Shown here: piece after piece, positions 1 through 12,238 of the stretch | Layout of the letters: each line of letters opens with the position of its first letter | How positions within the stretch are numbered: the first letter of the stretch is position 1 | Source of the DNA: Macrolepiota albuminosa | Lineage: Eukaryota > Basidiomycota > Agaricomycetes > Agaricales > Agaricaceae | Direction: 5' to 3' | Length of the DNA stretch: 64,000 nt | NCBI GenBank assembly: GCA_027475525.1 | Contig: JAMWFC010000065.1 | Location: forward strand, 872,188 to 936,187 | The notes under the pieces: model-generated | What the model was told of the DNA's origin: nothing | Database searches by the model: none | The model's input: the letters and a program-made list of their open reading frames with translations, nothing else | Made by a program: the position numbers and the translations under genes

Positions 1-1
1 C

Positions 2-1699
2 GCTTCTCCTCCTATTTTACAAGACATTGTCAATAATGATGTATTACCTACTGTACTCAAAGACGACACAAATGACACCGTTTTCCACCTTTATGATCTA
101 CCCGTTGAGAATGTCACTCCTCCTTATCACGTGTTTGTAGGCTCCACTGATCCTATTGTCTTGGCTTCAATTTCATCCTGCTTCAATGTGATTCTCGACT
201 CAGGATGCACCACCAATATCATCCAAGACAGGCGTTTCTTTTGGACGTATCGTGAGGATCTTGCTGTCCCTGTTGCTACAGCAAATTGTGGAACGTTGGA
301 GACTCTTGCTTGTAGTGAAGTCCGGTTTCAAGTCTTCATCGATGATCAGCCTATCACTCTCATTCTTTCAGATTGCCTCCATGCACCAGGCATTCCTATC
401 AACCTTTTATCTGTCGGTTCGATGATGGAACGGGATTTGGAACTTTGTTTTGCGAAGGAAACCACTATGATATATTTCCCGGAATCATCCCATTTCCGTG
501 GTAAATCTTTACACGCCACTGTTTTGAATCGCCTTTCTTTTCTCCATTGTGACTTCATCCTTCCTAGTTTATCCAATGCCTTGTCTTTTCCTGCTTTTAC
601 TTCCTCTCTGAATTTCCCCAAGATTTTGGTTACCCCGGCTTTATGGCACCGTCGCCTGGGACACCCTGCAAAGGACACAACTAGGAACGTGCTGACAAAA
701 GGCTGCGTGACTGGGGTTGACTTTAAGGGTTTGTTTCAAGACAATAACTGCATTCCCTGCATAATCAGCAAGCAACCAGCTCGACCTTTCAATAATCTTC
801 ATCATCGTGCTCTGGCAATCTGCGAACTTTTACACATGGATTCTTGCGGCCCTTTCCCGACTCAATTTGCCAACGGGAAATCATCATATTTTCATTCAAT
901 CCTCAATGACTACTCGAACTATGGAAGCACGGTTCTGTTGTCAAAGAAAGATCAGGCTTACAAACACTTCACGGGTTTCCAGGCTCGACTTGAGTTGAAG
1001 TCAGGGAATAAGGTAACAACCGTTCAATGCGATGGCGCCAAAGAATTTGTTGAAGGCCGGCTAAAGAATCATCTTGATGAAAAAGGGATTACCTTGCAAT
1101 TGACGGCCACCTATGCCCATCAGCAGAACGGAAAAGCTGAACGCTATATTCGGACTCTAGAAGACACTGCACAGACACTTATGGCAGAAGCTGGACTTCC
1201 TATTTCCTTTCTCAGTGACGCAATTTTAACCACCCAGTACTTGCATAATTGGTTGCCAACCTCTACATTGTCGAACTTGTCAACACCTTATGAGATTATC
1301 GAAGGTCATAAACCTGATATTTCGCATCTTTGGGTCTGGAGTTGCCAGTGTTTTGTCCTCTACCCGAAGGAGACACACCGAAAAGGGAACACCCACCGGT
1401 TCGAGGCCATCTTTGTTGGATACGAAGAAGGACGTCTGGGCTGGCGAGTTCAGGATATGCATGGTCGATACTTCTTTTTATGCAATGTCGTTTTCAATGA
1501 GAACGTTAGAGGCAAACTGCAACCAAACATCTCTTTATCTGTTGATATGAACTCTTCTTTGATGCCACAGGATTCTCACGTTTCTCCACGAGATACATTC
1601 TTAGACTGTTCTATTCTTCCTTCAGCTGCGACACCTTCTACAGCAGATGTACCACATGTTCCGCATCATCAGACCACAGCGTTAACTCCACCCTCTTGA
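2..1699 (+). pseudogene. copia pol, N-terminal part: protease and integrase
   Basis: The frame is open from base 2; there is no real start here. An aspartic-protease-like LDSGCTTNII motif is followed by the GAG-pre-integrase zinc segment (LWHRRLGHP ... CIPCI). The integrase core then shows all three acidic residues in sequence context: HMDSCGP, VQCDGAKEF and NGKAERYIR. A TGA at 1697-1699 stops the frame 11 bp before the gypsy insertion. The codons after it continue in frame into the sequence beyond 17598, so the stop is a point mutation and not the true end. Family assignment is firm. The element is degenerate. Confidence 0.92.
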
Positions 1700-1710
1700 C
1701 CACGTACCGC

Positions 1711-2645
1711 TGATAGGACCCCATACAGGATCAGCGCATCAACGGCAGGCTACAGCAACATGGCACAGGCTCAGGATACCTTAGCATGCGCTAACTAACC
1801 AATTTTGGCAATATTTGATGGCTGCGCATGGCAAGAAGCAGATCCGATCAGTAATAGTGCCGATGGCAGACAGAATGACAACTGACAGGTGGCATCCATC
1901 ACTGACAACAGTGCTTAGCGAGAAGATTGATGATCTATCAAAAACTGACAGACAGCTTGGCGTTTGACCTTGGCGTCTGACATCGCCTAGCGCCTCAATT
2001 TGGTGCCTGACATCGCTAAGTATTTTGGACAGACAGAAGGGTGATGGATTGATGGTTTAGCTTTGCAATCTGCCGCCTGGCGTCGCTAAGGGTCTTGAAT
2101 AGACGGTAGGGATCTGAAACCGTTGGAGCTACCCCTATGAAATTTTCTAGTTTACCGCACTTTGGCCATGATTAGTCACTGGCGACGGTGAACTCCTTGT
2201 AGTATAAAAAGTACTTACCGACTTGTACATACCAATCGAACAATAGACCAAAGGTTCCTGCTCCCCTTTCGTCAGCCTCCCTTACGCTTGAGATCTCATT
2301 TACGGTCAGCAACATCGAACTCGTCGGCAGCTGCAGACTATTGCTAGTCTTCGAGTTATTCGTGCCTTGCAGCTACAGCAGGCATTTACAATGCTTAGAC
2401 TTCGCTAAGCTTACTGTGTTCTTGCCGTTGACATTGCCGTGTTCGCTTACCGCTCCCTTCATAGGCGCTTTACCTTAGCGCTTTACACTTGCCGACCCCC
2501 TTACCGACTTTTCCCCATTTTCATAGGCGCGTTCTCTGGGACCTGCCCGGGACTCCTCACATCACTTATAGCGCGCCCAACGCAAGCAATTGGTACGGTA
2601 ACACTATAACTATATTTGTTACTGACCAAACTTTGGGCGTCATCA
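1711..2645 (+). repeat. gypsy LTR1 (5' LTR, 935 bp)
   Basis: Begins TGATAGGACC directly after the CCGC target copy and ends GGCGTCATCA, 3 bp before a tRNA primer-binding-like TGG. A TATAAAAA box at 2203-2210 marks the probable LTR promoter. The first 40 bp match LTR2 almost exactly; the middle does not. Confidence 0.85.
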
Positions 2646-2648
2646 AAT

Positions 2649-2666
2649 TGGAGCCCACCGCGAGGG
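2649..2666 (+). other. primer-binding site of gypsy internal region 1
   Basis: TGGAGCCCACCGCGAGGG begins with TGG, as expected for pairing to a tRNA 3' CCA end, just inside LTR1. The same motif with one or two changes (TGGAGCCCACCGCAAGGA) lies at 13330 after LTR2. I cannot name the primer tRNA. Confidence 0.7.
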
Positions 2667-2674
2667 ATCTCTAG

Positions 2675-5274
2675 GGCAGAATTCTGCCAGAAACCCGTCT
2701 CCAGCGTAGGCGCCGCCTGCTAGACCAGTCGGCAGAAGGCATAGCTCCTTCCCACCCATCAACTCCACAACCACCTGGTGCCTTACCGGGTCTCTCTCTT
2801 GCACAGGAACTACAGAACGCCACTGTAGACAAATTTCCTGATCTCTTCCTGCGTTCTCTTGACTTTAGCGCCGACGACCTCTTAGCGTCGCCGCTTGCCG
2901 TACTGCAACCAGTTACCCCCATTACTCCGTTAACGCCTCTTTCTCAACTCATTTCTCTTACCCCGTCGCCAATCTCTAGAACCCCTTCCCCACAACTGCT
3001 AACCGAACTCGGTACCACCATCGCCATGAAACAACAAGTTCAGCGCATGCCGCCACGCAATCACTTCTCAGCACTGAAATGGGACAAGTCCAAGCCACGG
3101 GAGCTCTCCCAGTATTTCAAGGAATTAGAGTATTTATTTAGGGATTGTGGTATTACTGACCACACACAGATGAAAGAGTATGCGGCAAGGTACGTGTCGT
3201 ATGACACAGCAGAGACGTGGACAGGACTTGCCGAGTTTGCCGCCTTTGTTCCTGCTGCCCCACCCGTTCCAGCCCAAGGCGCCTCTTATGAAGGCTGGAA
3301 GACGGCAGTGATTCAGTTGTACCCTGGCGCTGAAGAAGCTACCTGATACTCGGTAAACGAGCTGCAGAAATTAGTACAGGAATCATTCGACAATGGCACC
3401 TCATCTCTTGGCGCATTCTCCATGTATTACTGCAAATTCCAAAAGATCGCTAGGTGGTTAGTACAAAATGGCAAGCTATACATTAACGAGGAACGTTGCC
3501 TATTCCAACAAGGCATCCCAACTTCGCTTTGGACTTGTATTGCTTGTCACCTAGAGATAGTTCATCAGGCCCATCACCCAGACGAGCCCTATAACGTTGC
3601 CAATGTCTTTGAAGCCGGTAGATGAGTTCTCAAGGGGATGGACACTGGCGTTGGGCTGCAACACGCTAGGACGAGCCCACCACCTGAGCGAACTAACGGT
3701 ATCATTCCCATCCCACCTCCTGTTGCCGACTTCGTTAAGAAGGAGGATCTCAATGCTGCCGTTACAGCTGCTGTTGCTTCTGCCATGACTCGTATTAAAA
3801 CTATGATCACCACCAATCTCGCTAACCAACCCACTAATGTACCCGTGTCTGGCCCTTGCCACTTCTGTGGGGAAATTGGCCACACCATGACTAGAGGACG
3901 TTGCGTTACCCTCAAAAATTACATTTGGCAAGGAAGAATTTGAAGGGCTATTGACGGCAAGATAGTTCTTACCACTGGCGCCACCATCCCCAACTACCCG
4001 GACAAGAAGTCCTTCCAGGAACGAGTTGATGAATGGCATAGGCGCAACCCAGGACAAATTGTTACTGGCACGCTTTCTGGCAATGCTAACCCCGACCCTG
4101 AACAGGCGACCCAACAGCAAATGATTCACGAGGTCTTACACTTTGACAGTGTTGGTGACCATCCTACTTTCTCGCAGGAAGAACGTATCGCCAAGTTACA
4201 ACAGGAATTGGATTTGCTTAAGAACCAGGTCTTTGATGGGGTTGAAGTTAAGCAGCCTAAACAACCTCTTAAAGGATACAAGCCAATGCCTCCCGCTCCT
4301 GCCGCACCGCCAGCCACCACTCCAGCACCATCGTCGTCCTCTGCTGCTCCTGAACCGCCCTTGCCACCTCTCCATCCCTACTCAGGGATTCCCAACCGTT
4401 ATCATGCTCCTGCACAACAAAATTTTGCCCCTCCCAAGAAGCGTCCTGAAGGTGGTTACCAACCTACCACGCCAATTTTTGACATAGAAAAATCAAACCA
4501 CGTATTCAACCACATTATGAAAACCGCTGTCACCTTGTCAGTAGAAGAACTTTGCAGTATTGCTCCCGACATTCGCAACCAAGTCAAGACGGCAGTCACT
4601 CCTCAACGTCTCTTGGTGACAACTGTTGCTGAGGTCGAGGACCTCAACGACGCGCTTCCTGGTTTTTCCGTTACCGTCGACTCTTTGGATACCAATGAGC
4701 CTCCTGCTGACACTATCGCTAACGCCACCTCAGTGGACCCAGTAGAAACCTATCTTAGGTCAGTAGACCATGGAGAAGACCCCACAATCCTTACCGTCAC
4801 TCAAGAATCACACGCTATTCGCTCAGTCACGCTAACAGTCGACAACAAGCACGAAGTAGAGGCAATTGTGGATAGCGGGTCTCAAATCATTTCTATGGCA
4901 GCTGAAGTTGCTAACGATTTGGGCCTCATTTATGACCCTACAGTGATACTAAACATGCAGAGCGCTAACGGTACGGTGGACAGATCCTTAGGCCTTGCCA
5001 AGAATGTGCCCTGCACCCTTGGCAACATCACGTTTTATCTTCAGATACACATTTTACACTTCCCGGCATACGACCTACTACTTGGCAGACCCTTTGACGT
5101 CTTGGCACAATCAGTCGTCAAGACAGTTACCGACGACGAGACGACCTTAACAATTAGCGACCCCAATTCCAGAATCTGACGAACGGTGCCAACGTTTCCT
5201 AGGGGACAACGAAAAGGCGCCCACACTAAGCCCCCAGAGTTTACCGACCGACACGCCAATGAGCCTCCCCACCA
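2675..5274 (+). pseudogene. gypsy gag-protease, internal region 1
   Basis: One reading frame runs from 2675 to about 5274, broken only by TGA codons at 3344, 3623, 3941 and 5177. The gag core starts around MPPRNHF (ATG 3047). A zinc knuckle C-x2-C-x4-H-x6-C (CHFCGEIGH...C) is encoded near 3858-3905; its last spacing is longer than the usual x4. A retropepsin motif VDSGSQIISMA is near 4870. The region before the first ATG is conserved in protein sequence with internal region 2 (GRI.PETR.QR.RRLL), yet an in-frame stop immediately precedes it in both copies. Protein order and similarity to region 2 make the family call secure. The copy is dead. Confidence 0.85.
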
Positions 5275-8200
5275 GTGTTTTCACAGACCATTGAGGAGGT
5301 GATTGGCAACGATCACGGAGATGTGGCACTAGCACTGGAATATGACCATTCTACTGGTCTTGTAAATGTTGTGTCTACCGCTTTTCTTGACGAAGAAGTT
5401 TTAACTACTCTATCCGCTACCGACACTGAGCTTTCTCAGAAAAATCAAAGCATTACCAACTCCGCTCTAGCGTACTTGTACCTTACCGCTTCCAAATCCT
5501 TTCAAAACATTGCGTCTACCAATACTTATCTCACTACCCTTCCCGGAGCATCGTCTCCAGCCATTCTCAGACTTGCCGCTCCTCAGGCTACAGTTCCCCT
5601 TTCCACCTCTATATATAACCAAGCTAACGCTCCCAAAAGGAAAGGGGTTCAAGTCAAAAAGAAATATAAGTTCCCCTTTCCACCTCTATATATAACCAAG
5701 CTAACGCTCCCAAAAGGAAAGGGGTTCAAGTCAAAAAGAAATATAAGCCAGTTGCACTTAAAACAAAACCCGTCGCTATGCACTCTCCCGAGACATTTAG
5801 AATCGAGCACCAGATCATTGGCAACCCTCTTGCTGACATACCAACTTTATCACCAAATCCGCCACTCTTTCAGCCCACAGGACGTTTTACCACAGAGCGC
5901 CAACAACAATTCGCCAAGGAGCATGACACAGGATTTTTGACCAAAGATGAGTTGAATGTCCTTACCGACCTCGTTGCTAAGCAAGATAAAGCCTTTGCTT
6001 GGGAGGACTCGGAACACGGCAGTCTACGTACAGACTTCTTCCCACCTGTTGTAATCCCAACCATTCCCCACGTGCCGTGGACTGAGCACAACCAACCGTT
6101 ACTGCCTGGAATCGAAGCCGAGGTCTGCCAAATCATTAGGACCAAGATAAAGGCTGGCGTCTACGAGCCCTCCAATAGTTCTTACCGCTCCTGATGATTT
6201 TGTGTCCTCAAAAAGAATGGCAATCTACACATAGTTCACAGTCTCGAGCCGCTGAATAGAGTTACCATACGACACTCTGGCGTACCGCCTTTTCCTGACC
6301 ACGTTGCCGAGTCCTTTGCCAGGCGTATTTGTGGTGCCACCCTTGACCTCTACGTTGGCTATGACAAACACCTGATACACCCTTCTTCCCGAGATCTCAC
6401 TACTTTTCAAACTCCGTTTGGCGCATTGCGCCTAGTTACTTTACCGATGGGCTGGACAAACTCAGTCCCTATATTTCATGACGACATCACTTTCATCCTC
6501 CAACCCGAGATACCGCACCATGTCCTTAGCTTCATTGATGATGTTGGCGTCAAAGGCCCCAAAGACTGGCGACTCATAAACGGCTTACCAGCGACCCATC
6601 CAGACAACTCCAATATTTGCTTAGCGCTTTGGGAGTTTTTCCAGCTACTCAACCGAGTTCTCCAACGTATGAAGTATAGCGGTGGAACCTTTAGCGGCCA
6701 CAAACTCCTCCTTTGCGTGCCAAGGTTCAAAATACTTGGTCACATCTGCACTCCTGATGGCTGCGTTTCCGATGAGTCTCACTTAGCACTCCTGGAGCGA
6801 TGGGGTCCTTGCCACGACTTATCTGAAGTTCGCGCCTTTCTTGGTACTGTTGGCGTTCTCAGGATATTCGTCAAGAATTTTGCCCATTGCGCACACACCC
6901 TTAACCGACTCACCCGCGCCAATGAGCCCTTAGAATTTGGGCCAGACCAGGTCACTGCACAACGAGATTTGGTAAAAGCTCTATACGATGCCAAACCCCT
7001 AGTTTCAATCGACTATAGCTCTGCCGACCCAGTTATCTTGGCGGTGGATACCTCGTACATTGCCGTTGGCTACTTTCTGTGCCAGTGCCTTAGCAACAAT
7101 CAGAAACAGCGACGCTATAACCGCTTTGGGTCTATTATGCTAAATGACAGAGAGTCTCGTTACAGTTAGCCTAAACTAGAGCTCTATGGACTCTTCAAAG
7201 CCTTCCAGTCGCTAAAGATGTATTTGATTGGCATGCGGAACCTGATTGTTGAAGTCGACGCCAGGTACATCAAAGGCATGCTGCAGAATCCCAATATCCA
7301 GCCATCCGCTAGCATGAACCGGTGGGTAGTCGCCATCCTCATGTTTCACTTTGAGTTGGTACATGTGAAGAGCTCTTTCCACGGACCAGATGGACTCTCT
7401 AGGCAACCGCGGCAGCCTGGCGACCCAGCAGTGGATCCACAGGCGGATAACGATTTCGAGGACTGGATTGACAGATTACATGGTTTCGTGCACCTTATAC
7501 AACAGCCAATTCCCCTACTACGATGGCAACAGCCTACCAGTATCCTTTTACATCCCATTGTCCCTTACCGCCCCGAGATCTTTAGCGCACCCCTCACATT
7601 CTACACGGCAAGCATCCTTGGACAAGACTTGCCTCCAGTAAAAGTCGTACAGGAACCTCATCCGCTAAGAGAAGACAGCAGAAACCTGACCTACAATGCT
7701 GTTCCCCAATCCGCCAAGGCAAAGGCAGAAGACAGTCGCTTGTTAATAGTTGAACAATGGATACAAGACCTTAAGCAACCTACAGGCCTTACCGACAAAC
7801 AATACGCGACCTTTATCCGATATGCTACCCACTTCTTCTTTACTGACAATCGACTTTGGCAACGAAATCGAGATGGTGCTCACAAGCTGATCATCAAGCC
7901 AGAAAGTTGCTTACGAGTCCTGCGTGCCATGCATGACGAGCTAGGACATAGAGGTCTGTACGCTATTCAAGCTTCTCTGTTAGAACAATTCTGGTGGCCA
8001 CACGCTAGTGCCAACATCGCCTGGTACATTAAGACTTGCCACCTATGCCAAATTCAACAGACACACCAAGTGCTTATCCCGCCAACCGTTGCAACACCAG
8101 CTCCCCTCTTCAGCAAAATCTACGTCGATACTATGCACATGCCCAAATCTGGTCGCTACAAGTACATCATTCAAGGTCGTTGCTCGCTAATCCACTAGCC

Positions 8201-9089
8201 TGAATTTTGAATGCTTCAGAGAGAAAATATGGACATGGTCGCCAAGTGGCTGTTTGAGGACGTCATTTGCCGTTGGGGAGCACTAAGAGAAATCGTCACG
8301 GATAACGGTGCACCCATTATCAAAGCGCTAACCTATCTCGCCAAGAAATACAACATCCATCATATTTGAGTATCTGGCTACAACAAGCGCGCCAATGGTC
8401 TGGTAGAGAGACCGCACTTTGATGTTCGGCAAGCGCTCTTCAAGGCAGTCGATGGCGACGAATCTTGTTGGAGCAAAGTGACCTATTCAGTATTTTGGTC
8501 GGAAAGAGTTACCATTTGTAAGCGCATGGGTTGTTCTTCCTATTACGCAGCTACTGGCACCCATCCGTTACTCCCTGCCAACATTATAGAAGCGACCTAC
8601 CTTCAACCAGCACCCAACAGCATCCTAGCGACTACCGATCTTATCGCCAGACGAGCCATTGATCTCCAGCAAAGGAAAGAAGATTTAGAGCAACTCCACG
8701 AGGTAGTCTTTAGCGCCCGTCGCCAAGCAGCCCTATGATTCAAAACCGAGCATAGCGCTACTATCAAAGATTACAACTTCCTGAGAGGAGCGCTAGTGCT
8801 TATGCACAACTCCAAAATTGAAACTTCATATAACAAGCGCTATTTGGGACCTTTGGTAGTTATCTCTCATAACCGTGGAGGCGCTTACATGCTCTGTGAA
8901 CTAGATGGTTCAGTACTACATCGACCGGTTGCCACCTTTTGCCTATTACTGTATCTTGCCAGGGAACAAATTGATTTGCCGCTTGAAGCGCTAGATATTG
9001 ACACCGCCAAGCTTAGGGAACTTGAAGAAACAGAATTATTGGATGATGATGATTTGCCAACTCTGGTTGAAGAAGAAGAAAATGATTAG
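5275..9089 (+). pseudogene. gypsy pol, internal region 1: RT, RNase H, integrase
   Basis: This frame is -1 relative to gag-pro and is joined at GTGTTTTC. It shows RT (catalytic FIDDVGVKG), RNase H (AVDTSYIAVGY), the integrase HHCC zinc finger (HDELGH ... CHLC), integrase core fragments (YVDTMH, TDNGAP, NGLVE) and a GPY/F-like module (YLGPLVVISHNRGG). A 77-bp duplication (5594-5747) shifts the frame; without it the frame runs straight through. Premature stops are TGA at 6192, 6195, 8208, 8367 and 8736, and TAG at 7167 and 8196. The genuine terminal TAG is at 9087. Not functional as it stands. Confidence 0.88.
5594..5747. repeat. 77-bp perfect tandem duplication, copy A
   Basis: Units 5594-5670 and 5671-5747 are identical. 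The duplication frameshifts pol. Removing one unit restores the frame and matches the homologous stretch of internal region 2 (KRKGVQVKKKYKPVALKTKP). Confidence 0.97.
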
Positions 9090-9220
9090 AAAAGACTATA
9101 TTGATAAGCTCTCTTTTTCTATTACTTACCTTACTTATCTTTCTTGAAGAAGAAGAAAATGATTAGAAAAGACTATATTGATAAGCTCTCTTTTTCTATT
9201 ACTTACCTTACTTATCTTTC
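9067..9220. repeat. 77-bp perfect tandem duplication, copy B
   Basis: Units 9067-9143 and 9144-9220 are identical. They cover the 3' end of gypsy pol and the bases after its stop codon. Confidence 0.97.
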
Positions 9221-9898
9221 GTGCTGATACTTACTGTACTATATTCAACAGACATTTCCTTACATAGTCAAGTCACAGCGCTAGCATGTCGCCAACGCTT
9301 AGCGCCCTGCGCAACTCTTGCCAAGGGTTTTTCGCTATGATGATTTACTGAGCGTTTTCCTTTTTCCTCAAAAATTTGTCTAAGTCCCTCACCTACTTCT
9401 CCTCTCGCTGGCACCTACCTTAAAAATGCTTACCGCTCGTCTTCCCTTTGCCTTACTTGACTTACCCTGTGCTGGTGCGCTAACTCAGATTGGTCTTATA
9501 CTTTCACTCACCAATAAAGCAACAAAAACTTTGACAAGATGGGCGGTAACAAAAACAAAATATTTACATAAGCGGCCTATCTACGCTAAGGTCCGCTCAA
9601 TCGCTATCATTGTCTAGCGGCAGGGAACTATCCGATACCAGCAAAGAGGAGTCGTGAAGGGGAGAAGGTCACCAGGTAGAATGTTGTTGGCGGCTTGGCA
9701 ATCCCCCTGGTAATCGCAAAGCATGCGAAGGCTATGACCCAGGTTGGAATAGCGCAATTGCAGTGCCATTAGCTGACCCTGAACTCGTTCTCGTTCCCGC
9801 TCCATTGAAGACTCCATCGTTGCTGCCCTTCTTGAGTACCGCTCCAGCATGTCACGAGGGTTAAGCACTATGACTGGGTAGATGAGGTCTTGACCCAG
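9221..9898. other. non-coding stretch between gypsy pol and the antisense gene
   Basis: No ORF here is supported on either strand. It probably supplies the 3' untranslated region of the antisense gene that ends at 9899. Confidence 0.5.
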
Positions 9899-11992
9899 CT
9901 ACTGAAAGGCGTCGCCAGTAACGGTTGGTTGCGGCTGAGGGGCCCAAGCAGGATTAATCCTGGCAACCATGGGGTGCCTTGGCTCCAGCCCAGCAACATC
10001 CTCTGGGTCTGACACTTCCCATGGGGCAACGTTACCGTAGGGAGGCAGCCAGCGCCACTCAGGCTCCTCCCGGGCAACTCCTGCCGCTGCCTCCTCTTCT
10101 TCCACTACCACCTCCTTTGCCGCTGCCTCCTTGTCGCCTTCGCGCTGTGTCGCCAAGATTTCATCTTCACCCTCAGGATCTTCGTCCCCTCCTGTTACCA
10201 CTCCCTCTGCCTTCTCCTCCATCTCGACATCTGTGGGAGCTTCTTCCTGCTCCTCTTGAGGTGCCAAGTCACCAACCGCTTCCCGCTCTCCTACCTCCTG
10301 CTCCTCGCTAAGGGACCTCGCCGCCAAATGAATGGGTGACAAGAGGCCACTTGGGCCTGCCTCAGGGTCTTGAGGAAGCAGGTGACTCGCCGCTAAGGCC
10401 TTCTCCAAGTTCTCCATCTTGGTGTCTTGAGGAGCTGGTGAAGGGGAAGGTGACGACACTACCTGAGGACGCTTTGCTTTGCCCTTCCCTTTGCTGGGGG
10501 AAGGGGCTTGTTGTTTTTCTGGGACCGAAGTCCCTTGGTGCTCTGCAGCACCTCATTTGCTGACCGTTTCCGTCCCATCCCCTTGGCGTGTCGGCAACGC
10601 CAAGGAGGCACGTCCAATGGCGGCCATACCACTGGCAGTGACCTTCTGCTTCTGACCCTCCACAAACTCTCTAGCCCTCCTGACCAAAACAGTGCACGAA
10701 AATGTTTTCTCGACAAGAGCGTCTGGCACGCCGCCACATCCGCGACTCTTGGCCCCGTCAATAGTACAAGCACGTTTGAGAGCGCCACAACAATAGCACG
10801 GCTGGGCCCCAGTTGGGATCCAACAGCCTTCTGGGTCGTTGTTGGCCCAGCACTTGTCACACTAGCACTACAAGTCAGCAAGAGACTAAAGAAGACAGAT
10901 AAAGTCACTTACCGCTCCCCGTGCCTCCTTAAACGCCTGCCGAGTGGCCAGGGAAACAGTCTTCTTCTCCTTCATCTCCTCCATTACGACCCCAGCCTCC
11001 TGCCCCTCATCAAGGACGGCCTCCTCCCAACACAGCAAAAGCAAACCTCTCAGCTCCTTGTCGTCAAAGGAACTTTGTGTTGGCGCCTACAGAAACTTAG
11101 TAATTCCAGGCCAAAAAGAAAAGTACCACTCACCGCGTATTGAGGAGCCACCTTGTGACTCTGCAGATGTCGTTAGCAACCGTCGGCAATGGCAAGCGAA
11201 ATTCAGCACTTACCTTGTGCTTGGAAGCACCTACCAGCTTCCTCGGCGAGCCCAACTTGCTAGCTGGCAACACTGGGCTCAAAGTGCTGCCAGCGCGACC
11301 TACCTTGCCAGATTCTCCAGTCTCCTGCCTCTCGGCAGCAGGCGCCTTCCCCGCAGCAACTCCCTCCATCTCCTCCGCCAACTCCCTGACCCGCTCCCAC
11401 TCCTCCAAAGCCCTGGTAATCTCCTGGGCATCCTGGGACACTTCTTCTTGCCATGCTGCCAGCTCCTCAGCTACCTGCATGCGCGCTAAGGGCGCCAACA
11501 CCTCCTGTTTACTATGGGGCGACAAATCAGACCAAAGCTAAGTCAAAGGAATGGGTTAGGAATACTCACTCTGCCGCAGGCACGCTTACCGTCATCAGCA
11601 AGGCACTGGACAGAATATCCTCCAACTTGTCCTCAATTGTTGGGACGGGAGGAGGCGCCTGGCAACTCGATCAGCTAGCGACACAGCAGGCAGCAAAAGC
11701 AACTTACAAAATGGGAGAAGGGCGCTAACCACTCAGCGCCACGATTGTCGACATACCATGCACGGCACCACTCCCGCACCTCGATTTCGCGATCCCACCC
11801 AACGCCAAGGACTCTCACCTCATACCATCGCTCTAGCAGCTTCATAACACCAACTACCAAGTTCTGGGATGCCTCGGCGCCAACACCCTCAATATGGCAA
11901 ATAAAACGGTTAGCCCTGGCGATATAAGTGTAGGCGGCTTCCTGGGCAGCCTGAGAAGGAACAGGGGGCGGAGTTGGAACACGGAAAGACAT
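9899..11992 (-). CDS. antisense spliced gene inside the gypsy element; Cys-cluster/coiled-coil protein
   Basis: Start ATG at 11992-11990 (MSFRVPTPPPVP). Exons on the minus strand: 11992-11708, 11658-11590, 11537-11214, 11160-11134, 11086-10913, 10861-9899. Introns are 49, 52, 53, 47 and 51 nt, all GT-AG, and every exon length is a multiple of three. The product is about 613 codons: a Trp-rich N-terminal module (1-95), a helical Glu/Ala-rich segment typical of a coiled coil (about 120-190), then a six-cysteine cluster C-x2-C-x8-C-x8-C-x2-C-x6-C at the start of exon 6 (about residues 294-325; it includes CYCCGALKRAC). The tail is acidic, Pro/Ser-rich and low-complexity. One in-frame TGA (10555-10553) breaks exon 6. 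The cysteine spacing resembles fungal Zn(II)2Cys6 DNA-binding domains but is not exact. A TTTATA-like box lies about 70 bp upstream. The gene is opposite in direction to gag-pol and lies between integrase and LTR2. No membrane segment is seen, so env is unlikely. Function is unknown. Confidence 0.75.
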
Positions 11993-12080
11993 TTTATTTA
12001 AAATGAGCGCCAGGTAAATCAGGGGAAGAGAGGTGAAGTCCAAACTTATGCACCAGGACTATAAACGAAGTTTGAAGAAT

Positions 12081-12234
12081 GCACGGACCACTTGTCACAA
12101 AAGCGTTAACGGTAGCCTTATTTGGTGACTGAGGACAGTCAATTTTTCAGTTGGGGAGCACGGACCACTTGTCACAAAAGCGTTAACGGTAGCCTTATTT
12201 GGTGACTGAGGACAGTCAATTTTTCAGTTGGGGA
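12081..12234. repeat. 77-bp perfect tandem duplication, copy C
   Basis: Units 12081-12157 and 12158-12234 are identical. They lie immediately before the polypurine tract and LTR2. Confidence 0.97.
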
Positions 12235-12238
12235 GAGA
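12230..12238 (+). other. polypurine tract of gypsy internal region 1
   Basis: GGGGAGAGA directly precedes the TGATAGG start of LTR2, the expected position for plus-strand priming. Confidence 0.65.

Noticed and set aside
9979..11541. Long plus-strand ORFs over the gypsy 3' region (Pro/Leu-rich and Ser-rich)
   Set aside because: They are complements of the antisense exons, lack domain features, and are not linked by plausible splicing on the plus strand.
9899..11992. Antisense gene as a retroviral env
   Set aside because: Wrong strand, no signal peptide or membrane span, and a cysteine cluster of nuclear DNA-binding type.
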